Below are positions 8,998-18,840 of a DNA stretch of 20,000 nt, piece by piece. Every line of letters begins with the position of its first letter. Position 1 is the stretch's first letter. The notes under the pieces are model-generated. The model saw only the letters and a list, made by a program, of their open reading frames with translations. It searched no databases and was not told the DNA's origin. The stretch is taken from contig JABUQX010126167.1 of the NCBI GenBank assembly GCA_015478945.1, forward strand, positions 1 to 20,000, written 5' to 3'. Both the position numbers and the translations under genes were made by a program. Origin of the DNA: Trachelipus rathkii. Lineage: Eukaryota > Arthropoda > Malacostraca > Isopoda > Trachelipodidae.

Positions 8998-10641
8998 TTA
9001 ATAAACAATAGGAGCTAATCTTTCACATTTTTCTTGTTCGGTTTTAATCACTTCGAACGTAAGATTATAAAGCTTTTTATCTGCGAATGATGAATCAATA
9101 TTTGACACCAAAGATATAGGAGAAATAGAAGGTAGTGGACATCTTGAAAGAATGTCTGGAACAATATTCTTTTTACCTTCAATAAATAATATTTCTGGGT
9201 TAAATGCGTTAACCCTTACAGCCCATCTGGCCAATTTATGCGTCAGATCCTTGCTTTTGAAAATTTGCACCAGAGGTTTGTGATCTGTATAGATCTTTAT
9301 TGGATACCCATAAACTATATTCCTAAATTTAGACAATGACCACGTCACAGCCAAGGCTTCTCTATCAATCGAGCTATAGTTTTTCTCGGCCTTGCTCAAC
9401 ATTCTTGAAGCGAATGATATTGGTCTGTCGTTACCATTTGAATCTCTCTGTGCGAGGACTGCCCCGAGACCTATCCCACTGGCATCAGTACATAAAATAA
9501 ATTCTTTATTGAAGTCTGGAAATTGCAATAAAGGTTCCATGATTAACTTTTGTTTGAGAATATCAAAAGCTTTTTGTTGTTCTTCTTGCCATACGAATTT
9601 TACACCCTTTTTGAAAAGAGCTGTGATCGGCTGTGCAACAACAGAAAAATGAGGAATAAAATTGCGGTAAAACGATGTGAAAGCTATGAAAGAACGTGCT
9701 GAACTAATATCTGTAGGTACTGGAAATGACTTGAGTACTTCTAACTTACTCGGATCTGCAGAAAGACCTTCACTACTAATAAGAAACCCTAAATACACTA
9801 ATGACCTTTTGAAAAAGTTCGCTTTTTCCAACTTAATTTTAAGCTTCGCTTGCTTTAAAGCATCAAACACTAACCTTAAACTACGATAGTGTGAATCTAT
9901 GTCTTTAGAATAAACAATAATGTCATCAAGATAGATGAGCGCGTGAATACCTAACAGGTGAGAAAGAGCTGCTTCCATTAATTTACAGAAGACTTGAGAG
10001 GAATTTCTAACTCCATTTGGAAGTAATTTATATTGATAATGTCCTCTATGTGTAGAGAATGCGAGGTATGGGCGACTATCTTTATCGACTTCTACGCCAT
10101 ACGGATTTGAATTAAGATTCAGACTTGAATATACTTTGGAATCTCCTAACTTGGAAATCGTATTTTGCACATCTGGCAATGCAGTTTGTAAAGGAACAAC
10201 ATATTTGTTTAATCGTCTAAAATCTAAAATAACTTCCGGTTTTAGACTCCCTTTAACTGGAAGAACTAAGAGAGGATGCGAGTGAGGTGAATCGGATGAT
10301 TCTATATATCCATCCAACATGCATTTATTCACCCAGCTGTCAATATCTGACTGATATTTGTGCGGAAGAAGATAATTTGGGGTATAGACATACGTCGGAC
10401 AATCGGACGTTAATTCTAATTTAAACTTACCCAAAGGACATACGTCGACTCTGTCATTACTAAGAGCAACTACTTCTCTGTTTTCTATTAAGAAATCAAG
10501 GATGGTTTCTAACTGTGACGCATCCTGTAACACCACTAAGTCCGCTTCTTTCTTCGACTTTGAAAGCAGAATTTCCCTATAAACATCACGTAATTCAGAA
10601 TTAGAAGAACCCTCGGATGTATCTATCCGGTGAGATGGAAT
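8998..10641 (-). pseudogene. Gypsy reverse transcriptase and RNase H
   Basis: This segment would copy the element's RNA into DNA and degrade the template. Numbering from the GTG at 10536: the N-terminal RT region lies around residues 34-95, an ILDFRRLN palm segment at 103-110, the motif A region at 137-142, the motif B region near 171-183, YLDD at 202-205, and the thumb and connection at 245-330. RNase H carries Asp351 (CTDAS), Glu393 (REALA) and Asp418 (YTDHK). The motif A Asp is replaced by Asn (AAT codon, 10119-10117), which should abolish polymerisation. The frame is open up to a TGA at 10644-10642 and the GTG is not a real start; the segment belongs to a longer Pol. Protease and gag are absent. 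The frame ends at 8998, where integrase continues in another frame. Confidence 0.92.
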
Positions 10642-10644
10642 TCA

Positions 10645-11740
10645 TCTGTCTTGTTCTTCCCATCCTTACAGGTTAGGTGTGCATTTTGAATAAAAATATA
10701 AAAAGGGAAAAAAAAAGAAAGAGACGGAAATTAACACCATAAAAAAAAAAAAAAAAAAAGAAATTAGAAGTGAAGAAGACAATCTGAAAACAAAGGAAGG
10801 ACGACTGGATAATAAATCCTGGCCCTATCAAAGGGTAAATATTGAAACTTATTAAGTTCTTAATTATATGTTTTTGCTTATAGTGAAAAAAAAAAAAAAG
10901 AAATGAATAAAGTAAATTTATGATCGATTTAATTTCTATATATATAAATAGTAAATGAATAAATTTAGGATTGATTTAATTTTGTTGAAGTTTGAAGTTT
11001 CATAAGTAGGGATTAATTGTGTGAAACAATGTTGTAGAAACGATGAGTAATTCTTGTTTCTGTTAAGGTCCCAGTTCCTGATCCCGAAGTCCGGTATATA
11101 ACCGGGAAGAAAATTCAACATCCCAGTCTTGGAACACATATCTTCTCGAGTCTTTGGAACTTCTATGGTCCACAGTTTGCGACTTTGAAATCACTGTGGA
11201 GAGAAGAAAACGTAAAGATACTTATATTTTCCCATAAAGGAGATCCGCAGCGGAATCAGTATAAACACCTGATTGACATTTACCCATTGTCAGAGATGTC
11301 ATCCCTTCCATAGGTATCTAATAAAAAGTTTTAGTATCTGATCCTAATCATAAGCATAAAATTGAAAGGGGGGTTGTCGCTAAGACTGAAGATTTTGTTT
11401 AGAAAAGATTGGCCTGAATAAGAATAATATATTTAATGCACAAGGAGATTTAAAGAAGATTAAAAAGATAGATATGGAAATTTTGATTACATAAAAGGGT
11501 ACAAATCATCACTCCTTTAAAAAAATTGGTTTCTAGTAAAGAAGTTGAAATTTTTATTTTTGTTTGTAAATAGGAAAAGGGGTAAATATAGAGGGCAATT
11601 TTTAGGGTAAAAATATAGTCTTGCTTAAAATTTTATTTTGCAAATAAAATTACTATTATTAATAATAACGTAGTTACCTATATTAAGTTTCTACATATAA
11701 ATTTAAATACAAATTTTTTATAATTTTCATTTTGGTGGAG
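10645..11740. other. Unassigned A-rich sequence upstream of the gypsy Pol
   Basis: There are A-runs at about 10709-10720, 10741-10759 and 10886-10900. An eight-base inverted pair TCCACAGT/ACTGTGGA lies near 11170-11205. I looked on the minus strand for gag, protease and a primer-binding site and found none. The 67-codon minus frame at 10936-11139 has no recognisable features. The transition from Pol to this sequence near 10645 may be the truncation or recombination point. Confidence 0.4.
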
Positions 11741-11769
11741 GGAGAGCCATACCATTCGCTTGCGTGAGA

Positions 11770-11852
11770 GTGGAGGTCCTGTTCACTTAAATTGTCTTGA
11801 AAAAAAAGACGTTTTAAACTCTTAAACCAAACACACACACACGGACCTCCAC
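11770..11852. repeat. Inverted repeat GTGGAGGTCC
   Basis: GTGGAGGTCC (11770-11779) and GGACCTCCAC (11843-11852) are perfect inverted arms of 10 bases around a 63-base interior. That interior contains a smaller GTCTT/AAGAC hairpin (about 11804-11820) and a (CA)n run (about 11829-11841). The surroundings are slightly GC-rich compared with the flanks. This may be the end of a small non-autonomous element; no target duplication was found. Confidence 0.5.
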
Positions 11853-11859
11853 GCCCCCC

Positions 11860-12650
11860 GCAAAGTCGAATTGCTATTGTTGCCCCTTCTTCCGGAAGCT
11901 AGATAGGTGTAGTATACCGGTATATAGTATAATTTATTATTATTTTTGTTTATATATATATATTTTTGATACTTTTTTTTTGTTTTTCTTAAATTTCATT
12001 ATTTCTTGTTCATTCTTTTTTTTTCATATGGATATATATATGTATGCATATATGTATATATATATATATGATTTTCATTTTTATTAATTATTCATAGTTA
12101 GATAGATTTGTTGGGAAAAATTTAATTTTCGTAATCTTATAATAAATACCTTAATTGTGTCTTTCTTTAATTATCAAGGCTGCCGAGGGTTTTATTGTAA
12201 GTTTTTGTCTGATGGTAAATAAAACATTGAGTAACAAGGGGGACAAAGAGTAAGTAACCTTCAAAATACTTGGTGTATACTTTACTTGGGTTGCTAAGGG
12301 CATATTGATCCAACCTTAATATTGTCAACAGGTAATCCATTCGAAATAGCTGAATGCCCAAGTAGATGATTAAGGAGCCAGAGATTCTATAGGAAATAAC
12401 ATATGACAAAACAAGCTTCCACTGTACTGTGTAAAAAAAAGAAATATAGAATCACTCCACCCAAGAAGGAAGGAATTCGGTACTTTGCAGTGGAATATCC
12501 CCATTCTGTGACCGAACCCTTTCAAGAAAGACGGGTGCTCAACAGACTTGCAGGTGAGCACAGCTTTCTATTGTGGTGGGGATCAAAAACCTACCACTAG
12601 ACAAAAGAGCATCAAACAGGAGAATAAAAAATGAGTATAAAAAGCGATAA
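11860..12650. other. Unassigned sequence
   Basis: AT-rich at first, with short TA runs near 11950 and 12030-12070, then more balanced. A 7-bp hairpin GTGCTCA/TGAGCAC lies at 12535-12561. Overlapping plus and minus frames of 63-80 codons at 12167-12600 show no domain I recognise, and none is clearly favoured, so I call no gene. Confidence 0.4.
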
Positions 12651-12776
12651 TTATAATATATATATATATATACATATTACAGAGTAAGTATATATGATTC
12701 TATTTTTTATGTAATTATTGCGTACATATATGGTACTATATAATATCATATAGTATATATTATATAATGCAGTAGG
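12651..12776. repeat. Short AT tracts
   Basis: Interrupted TA runs, with the later part (about 12720-12776) made of irregular TATATAATAT-type words. Nothing else is present. Confidence 0.8.
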
Positions 12777-12910
12777 CACTGGGTGGTAGGGTGGAAGTAA
12801 GGCTAAAGAAGGTATTTTAGCATGATGCGACGTAAAGGATAGTCGACGTCATTATAATATGACAGGCAGCGACGTGGTGTCTATTAGCGCTGATGCTGTT
12901 CCGACACCAG
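12777..12910. other. Short unique island with GACGT motifs
   Basis: This is a 130-base island of balanced composition inside AT DNA. GCGACGT or TCGACGT occurs three times (about 12828, 12843 and 12869). GGTGTC and GACACC face each other around a 20-base loop near 12875-12907. No coding potential. It may be a remnant of an element split by microsatellite growth. Confidence 0.35.
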
Positions 12911-13153
12911 CACTATATTATATATTAGTATATATATATATATATTATATATATATAGTGCATCATACAGATAATAAAAAGTGAGTAAAAAAGTAATAAA
13001 ATTATGGATATATATAATATATATATATAATATATATATATTATATATAGAAGTATATATATTATATATATATAATATATATTTATAATATATTATATAT
13101 AATATAGATTACTAGTATATACGTGTAATATATACCGTATATATATACTATCC

Positions 13154-13193
<40 letters not shown>

Positions 13194-13371
13194 TAAGTTA
13201 TATTATTATATATCTATAGATAAGATTACTATAGTATATAATACTAATAGATATCTATAAGGGGTTTTAAATATAAAATATAAATATATATAGCATATAT
13301 AATACGTAGTAAATATTATTATATACGTATATATATATATTATATATATATATAATATGATATACGTATAG

Positions 13372-13402
<31 letters not shown>

Positions 13403-13590
13403 TTATATATATATAATATATAATTATATATAATAAATATATATATACTTAAATAATACTATAAATATAATATATATATATATATATGATATATTATTAT
13501 ATATAATATAATATATATTATATATATATATATATAATATATATATATATATAATATATATATATATATAAATATAAATATATATTATTG
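12911..13590. repeat. Scrambled AT tract with many small palindromes
   Basis: About 680 bases are nearly only A and T. Unlike the pure TA tracts, they are built of irregular words such as TATATAATATATATTATATA, which create overlapping short palindromes. Sporadic G and C occur. The minus frame at 13424-13612 is Ile-Tyr rich and spurious. Confidence 0.85.
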
Positions 13591-13925
13591 ATTTGATAGA
13601 GATTTTATTCATTAATTGATTGCAGATTTGTCAAACCTCAAAAAGATTTGTTTTAAAAATGCCAAACGATTCTGTAAGGATTTTTTAGTTATGATGATGT
13701 TAGAAATTTATAATAGTGTTAAAAAATGCAGAAAAATAAAACGAGGTAAGTACATCCAAAACATTTAGCACAACGCAAACTTCATAAAACATATGAAAAA
13801 TCATCACTGAAGAGAATATCTGGAAATCAAAAAATTTGGATAGTAAAATGGAGTCCTGTTTTTTTTTTTTTTTTTTTTTTTTTTAATAGAACAGACACCC
13901 CAAAAAAGCGAAAAATCCAAGCTGT
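13591..13925. other. Unassigned sequence upstream of hAT remnant
   Basis: AT-rich unique sequence with a 23-24 base T run at about 13860-13883. If the hAT pseudogene once had its N-terminal BED zinc finger, it should lie here. I could not see the Cys/His pattern, so it is lost or too decayed. Confidence 0.35.
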
Positions 13926-14317
13926 GAACGAGGGAGTCTTGAGGAATTTCTCCCAATAAAGACTTTGGCATATCAATGAACCCCAAATCGCAGCAATTCA
14001 TTCGAAAATAATGAATTTATTCCATGAGTAACCAGCCATTCACAAACACTGAAGAGCAGGGATTCATAGAACTTATTTCCCATCTTCAACCAAAATATCT
14101 TATTCCTAGTAGAAAATATTTTGTAGAGATGATGTTACCAACTTCATACAGTAAATTGAGATCAGCAGTATTCAAGAAGTTTCTAAGGCTGATCAAATAT
14201 CATTTACTACAGAAATATGGACAGCTAAATATTCAAATTTAGTCATTTATTTCTTTAACTGCTCACTGGCTTACCAGCGAGTTTGAAAAATTGGACTGTG
14301 TATCTCAACTTCCTATG

Positions 14318-14320
<3 letters not shown>
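13926..14320 (+). pseudogene. hAT transposase remnant, N-terminal half
   Basis: The frame 14024-14242 reads as the region after the BED finger of hAT transposases: a QPF-x4-E-x-GF segment, then LQPKYLIPSRKYF and a helix before the catalytic domain. Continuing by eye through two frameshifts gives F-T-T-E-I-W-T (about 14203-14223) and an ISLTAHW segment with the following acidic residues (about 14246-14300), both hallmark hAT strands. The first is where the first catalytic Asp normally stands; here the codon 14212-14214 is GAA (Glu). Weak similarity upstream (SLEEFLPIK, from 13926) is in a different frame. A microsatellite begins at 14321, where the coding similarity stops. It resumes at about 15609. 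Confidence 0.75.
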
Positions 14321-14397
<77 letters not shown>

Positions 14398-14460
14398 TAT
14401 ATAAAAATTATATATATATAATACGTATATATGATATACCGTATATATATATAGTATACC

Positions 14461-14540
<80 letters not shown>

Positions 14541-14560
14541 AATGTCTATATATATATATA
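14321..14560. repeat. (AT)n tract interrupting the hAT remnant
   Basis: TA repeat (14321-14538 and 14549-14560) with interruptions at about 14392-14460 starts exactly where hAT coding similarity ends. It separates the two halves of the transposase together with the material up to about 15600. Confidence 0.9.
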
Positions 14561-14663
14561 CAGTGGCGTAACTTACGGGACCGCAAGGCCTGCAATGCGG
14601 GAGGGCCCGGTGCATGTGGGGCCCGTGCCCGTGGTTTCAGTTTCCAGTGGTCAAGTGTCGACT
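14561..14663 (+). mobile_element. CAGTGGCGTAAC-type transposon terminus
   Basis: The sequence begins CAGTGGCGTAACTTACGG directly after a microsatellite, followed by a G/C-rich stretch with two GGGCCC-like words and a repeated GCCCGTG. CAGTGGCGTA is a frequent 5' terminus of a hAT-type family in animal genomes, usually followed by such GGGGCCC-rich sequence. No inverted partner (TTACGCCACTG) was found in the window, so only one end survives or the partner has decayed. Confidence 0.5.
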
Positions 14664-14845
14664 ATACATATATATATATTATACTATATATATAGGTATA
14701 TTATAGTATATTATAATAATATTATATTATAACATTATATATACTATATATATATACTAATATATAGTATATACTATATATATATAGTATGTTAATATAT
14801 ATTTTATAATACTAATATATATATATATATTATATATATTATTAA
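14664..14845. repeat. Irregular AT tract
   Basis: This has mixed TATATA, ATATTATA and TATAGTATA words, similar in style to 12911-13590. No other features. Confidence 0.85.
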
Positions 14846-15130
14846 CTAAATAATCGTGATGTCTGCCATGTAAGGTTCAATGAATTAAGCTGCAGAAAGT
14901 TTTTCTGTGCAGTTGCTTGCAAACAAGTCAAGGAACCATAATTAACAAACGTTCATTCAAAGGTTTTCAGCATTAATTTAATTGATGAGTCCCAGTTTCC
15001 TTGTAAGATTTTGATGAATTTTGTTGTTTAATTTTTTGAAATGCTGAAGAAAAATTATATCAAATACGTTAATTAGTGTTTTTTTATCAGTGATATTTTA
15101 TTCTGACTTTGATTATTTGTCTAAATGAGT
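14846..15130. other. Unassigned AT-rich unique sequence
   Basis: About 285 bases have no coding potential in either strand and no similarity to hAT. An imperfect hairpin CTGCAGAAA/TTTCTGTGCAG lies near 14890-14913. It lies inside the insertion that splits the hAT remnant. Confidence 0.4.
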
Positions 15131-15322
15131 AATATATATATATATATATATATAATTATATTATATATAAATAGCTATATATATAGTAATATATATATAT
15201 ATATAATATTTTATAATATATATATATAATATATATATAATATATTATATATAGTATATATATATATATATATATTATTTATATAATAATACTATATATA
15301 TATAATATATATATATATAATA
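15131..15322. repeat. (AT)n tract
   Basis: Irregular TA repeat that directly abuts the transposon terminus beginning at 15323. A similar tract abuts the opposite terminus at 19501, so the element probably inserted into, or is flanked by, AT repeats. Confidence 0.9.
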
Positions 15323-15440
15323 TTAGGGATGTGCCCGTAATATTCCTGTAAGTATTCGGTATTCGGCCTATTCGGCAAAAATACCGAATATTCGGTATTC
15401 GGCTTTTTTGCCGAACTATTCGGGCCGAATTAATTGGAAG
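15323..15440 (+). mobile_element. hAT-like left terminus with ATTCGG subterminal motifs
   Basis: TTAGGGATGTGC (15323-15334) is the exact reverse complement of GCACATCCCTAA at 19489-19500. Inside it are at least six copies of ATTCGG or its complement, including the palindrome CCGAATATTCGG, spread to about 15430. The same motifs lie inside the right terminus. Short exact ends plus dense subterminal motifs fit a hAT element. Target duplications cannot be judged because both flanks are AT repeats. Confidence 0.7.
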
Positions 15441-15608
15441 GGGGCTTTTTTTTTTAAAAATAAACAATTAAACTTACGTCAACCATAAGGAACCATAGAG
15501 GAAAGTTATTTTCACAATTTAAAAAATTGCAATTTTATAAACTTATTTTCCAAAAAAAGTAAAAAATATAGCCCAAATTTTGGAGCCAATTGGGCGAAAA
15601 TCTTTGTC

Positions 15609-16865
15609 ATGTTGTCAGAATCCCTTAAGGGCCTTGACTTTTTTTCAATTATTCCAATAAAGAATAGAATTCTTTTAGTGATACGGGATAATGGACAAAA
15701 CATGGTAGCTGGTATAAAGGAGAGTGGGGCTTCCTATCAATTTCATGTTTTATCCACAAAACTATGCATTCACGATTCAGTATTATGTCAGAGGCCTGTT
15801 AAAGATATTTTCTTTTCTTGCAGACAAGCATATCCTCTCTCATTTTCACCATTGCAGCCAACAGCAGCTGCAAGGAGCTTAAAACTTTTACAAGATGCAG
15901 CTGATGTCAACAGCATAAAATTAATTCAAGACGTTTCCTACACGCTGGAACAGAACTAATGATATGCTTAAAAGATTGTTTGAACAAAAAGGTTCCCCTA
16001 ATTCATATACCTGCTGCAAATCAATCAGAAAATGTGACTGATTTTGGCAAAATTATTCATTTACTTGAGCCATTTGAACATCACTATAACAAGCATTAAA
16101 CGTGAAGTACCAGTCGCCCAAGTGATCCCTTCCATTTTTAGCAATAATCTATTTTTAAATAAGCAATATAAAAGCAAAAGCTCAGTGGAAATAATTCCAC
16201 TGTTGAAGGGGAGCTTAAGAAATCAATTAGATAAAAAACAGACTCTCTAAGTTTAATGTTGATAGAATGTCTTTGTGTCGTAAAGCTACTTTCTTAGATC
16301 TGCGATTCTAGCTAATTTTTCAACATGAATCAGATAAATCAGTAAAAAATATGGTCGTTGAGGAATGGAAAGAAATGCATTAAAATTTATCTCCTGCTCT
16401 TCTGCTGACGATGAATTCACGAGTGGGAGAGTGGAAGCTTGAAGGTTCTATTTTCAGCTTCTTTAATGGATGTGTTTTAAAGAAAATTGTGGGCATCAAA
16501 ATCGTCCATACAGAAAGTAAAGTGAGAGTGAAAAAGAAGTCCTATTCTCATGACGATGTGATTATTGTACATAAAAGTAGAAGGCTACATACGGAATTAC
16601 ATCAAATAAACAAATATAGATAAGTTTGCCTACTGTTGACCATGATGACAATGATATTCCCTTCAATTGGTGGAAAAAATGGAAAATGGTTTATGAATTT
16701 TGAAAAAACCTACATAAAATACCTTCTCAGCTCGCACCGTCCATCATTCGAAGTGAAAGATATTTAGAACAGCGAGGAAATATTTATGAAGCCACAGAAA
16801 TAGGTTATCCCTGAAAATGGAGAATTGCTAATGTTGTCATTTTAACCCTAAGCCTATTCAAATGA
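15609..16865 (+). pseudogene. hAT transposase remnant, C-terminal half
   Basis: The frame 15609-15959 carries LLVIRDNGQNMV (residues 22-33), the strand with the second catalytic Asp, then an HDSVL-x-QR segment, and KLIQDVS at its end, all standard hAT landmarks. Similarity continues through frame changes: T-N-D-M-L (about 15957), LLEPFEH, ITSIKREVP-x-AQVIPSI (about 16083-16140), and KATFLDLRF (16282-16308), the usual LLDPRF segment. The hAT dimerisation domain occupies 16635-16865 in one frame, with NWWKKW, PSQLAPSIIRSER and QRGNI. It contains TGA codons at 16701 and 16812 before a terminal TGA at 16863. Several frameshifts and stops make this a long-dead copy. The plus frame at 16411-16623 lies in the insertion-prone region and is less clearly homologous. 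Confidence 0.82.
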
Positions 16866-17177
16866 AGTTTAGTTTAATATCTTTAACTAAGAAACTTTTC
16901 AATTTTCAATATAATCTATTTTTAAGTACTGGAATGGTTTGCCTATAGGTTAAGAAATAGTTTTATTTACTTTTTGTTTTTATTACTTTGTATATAACAC
17001 TGGTAAGCATGAAAATTTCTTGAACGGGGTTTCGCAATTGATTATTGATGTGCTGATTCCAAAAATGTAAATCGGTTTTTGCATATTAATTCGCATTGTG
17101 TGACAATTCTTTTAATCATAAATTTGTTATATATATGATTTTTACTTTTTCAAGAGGGTCTATCACAATTTTTGGAT
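16866..17177. other. Sequence between two back-to-back pseudogenes
   Basis: No coding region. The hAT remnant ends on the left and the minus-strand uncharacterised pseudogene lies to the right, so this is the 3' side of both. GTGCTGATTCCAAA (17050-17063) matches 4240-4253. The stretch may be non-coding 3' sequence of the repeat that carries the minus-strand gene. Confidence 0.35.
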
Positions 17178-17361
17178 ATACTTATATATATATATTATAT
17201 AATTATATCATATATATATATAATTATCTTATAATATATATATATAATATATAATATTTATATATATTTAATATATAATATATATATATATATTATATAT
17301 ATATATATTATATATATATATATATTTATATTTATGTTATATATATATATATATATATATT
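17178..17361. repeat. Irregular AT tract
   Basis: TA-rich words with small palindromes lie between the hAT remnant and the minus-strand pseudogene. Confidence 0.88.
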
Positions 17362-17524
17362 TGGATATATGAAGGAGAGGAAATCAATGCAATGATATCA
17401 ATACATGTTTTGATAGATATTGTTAAGGACATATAATACACTCATGAATAAAGGAGTAATATGGGACAACAATGAACTGTAATAGAAGGAATGGGTTTAG
17501 TTAATGTAAACATACCTAGATGGT

Positions 17525-18720
17525 TAGTCGACTTTTCTCTTCGTAGATGATCTACTGTGCATATCGTCTGAAATATCCCTCATCAAGCTCCAACAATAGT
17601 CGGCCATCATATTGATATCCTACTTGCCCTGGTAACGTCCTTCATGAACTTTAAATCTTGATGGAAGCGTTCACTCCTGCCTCATCACTAACATCGCCTA
17701 GGTTATCCGGAAAATTTTCTTAGGTGAGAAAATGTAATTAGTCGCAGACTTTAAATCTCATTCTACATCCTGTGCTACATCTGAAAAAGCATTCCACGGT
17801 CTTGCCTCTAACACAGTCATTGTAGCAAAGGCAGCATCACAGAGGAGTGTCCGTATTTGTGGGCCATCAAATATTCCAGCTTTTTCCTTCTGTCACTTAG
17901 ACCAGGAAACGTTGAGCATATATAGGGGAAAGCATTCACCATCATGGTCCAGGCCTTCAGAAATTGTTTCATCAAACCAAGTTTTGATGTGTAGTGGAGG
18001 TAAGATGAAGTTTTCTCTCTCTGTACAAGTGTTTCACGTACGATGTTCCTGTCACCTGGCGTCAAGGTTTTCCTCGGTGGCCATTCTCTTTTTGGTCCAG
18101 TGATCCTTTGCCGCCCGGCTGTCCAATAGCACAGGAAGCAGGGATATTTGGTGAAACCTGCTTGCTGACCGAGCAAAATGTTTACCATTTTTGAGGTCGC
18201 CGCATATTTACCAAGTCCCAATGTACTTATATTGTAGCCTCTCAAACTGTCTTGATTTTTGCATACTCCTCTCTTATCCGTACCGAGTACCCTACTGGAA
18301 CCGAAGCATACCTCTTGTGGCCGTTGTGTAACAACACACACTTTAAGCTGCTCTTGGAAGTGTCAATAAACAGTCCGCCACTCCACCTGCATCGTATGCT
18401 GCAAGAGTTGCATAGCGAGTGGTAAGGCCTGCAAACTTCCACTGCAATATACAAGTTACTATCTGACTGGAAGAGCCTCCGCAGCTTCTGCTTCTCTGTT
18501 ACGATAAAATGGTTACTCTTGTGCCATGGTCCATAATCATTTTTCATGCAACCTCGAAGCCAACAGCTCAGGACAGACTTCGGCAAATACACTGCCTTCA
18601 TACAAGAAATCGTTCAGGTTCCCCTGGTGAACATGACGGACCATCAAGACTGTATTTTCAGATGGATGATAGCATCATCCAGGTCATCTGGATCCATGAA
18701 GATGTAGACGTACTAAACAG
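17525..18720 (-). pseudogene. Uncharacterised repeat-associated arthropod protein family, broken copy
   Basis: I recognise the motif series from many unnamed proteins in arthropods and Hydra but know no established name or function. Minus-strand order: an L-L-A-S-R-L-H-E-K segment (about 18570), LFQSDSN, GLFIDTSKSSLKCVLLHNG (about 18376-18320), KMVNILLGQQAGFTKYPCFLC (from 18191), KLGLMKQFLKAW, a YIC-x4-PGLS segment, ERFHQDLK with GRYQG, and NMMADYCW-S-L (about 17590), then a basic KRKV end. The C-x2-C of PCFLC could bind metal. At least two frameshifts (near 18400 and 18245), more stops after 17817 and frame changes near 17660 make it a pseudogene. Usual length seems to be 350-450 residues, similar to the span here. 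Its dispersed, repeat-embedded occurrence suggests a transposable-element protein; that is inference. Confidence 0.6.
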
Positions 18721-18840
18721 TGACCACATGCTTCGCCGAATAATCGACCGGCAAAGTAAACTTGCCTGCTACTGTAGATACTATGTGGAAGGTAACGTCT
18801 ATACAGACCTACGTAGTGCGCACATGAATTCTGTCAGTTC
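18721..18840. other. Sequence upstream of the uncharacterised pseudogene
   Basis: This is balanced-composition sequence immediately 5' of the minus-strand pseudogene. It may hold its decayed N-terminus or promoter. No signal can be assigned. Confidence 0.35.

Larger units (their letters stand above)
6939..10641 (-). mobile_element. 5'-truncated Ty3/gypsy LTR retrotransposon, internal region
   Basis: In minus-strand order the element has reverse transcriptase, RNase H, integrase with HHCC and DDE motifs, a GPY/F motif, a polar tail, a short 3' region and a polypurine tract. This RT-RH-IN order defines Ty3/gypsy (Metaviridae). Gag, protease, primer-binding site and 5' LTR are not detectable upstream of 10641, so the copy is truncated or recombined. 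Pol is broken by a frame change near 9000, a frameshift near 8575 and a stop at 8366-8368. An RT active-site residue is also changed. The copy cannot move by itself. The lineage within gypsy cannot be fixed by eye. Confidence 0.88.

Noticed and set aside
9392..9889. Plus-strand frames of 86 and 70 codons inside the RT region
   Set aside because: Shadows of the minus-strand RT/RNase H coding sequence.
12167..12600. Three overlapping frames of 63-80 codons, plus and minus
   Set aside because: No domain, no preferred strand and no similarity that I recognise. They overlap each other, as chance frames do.
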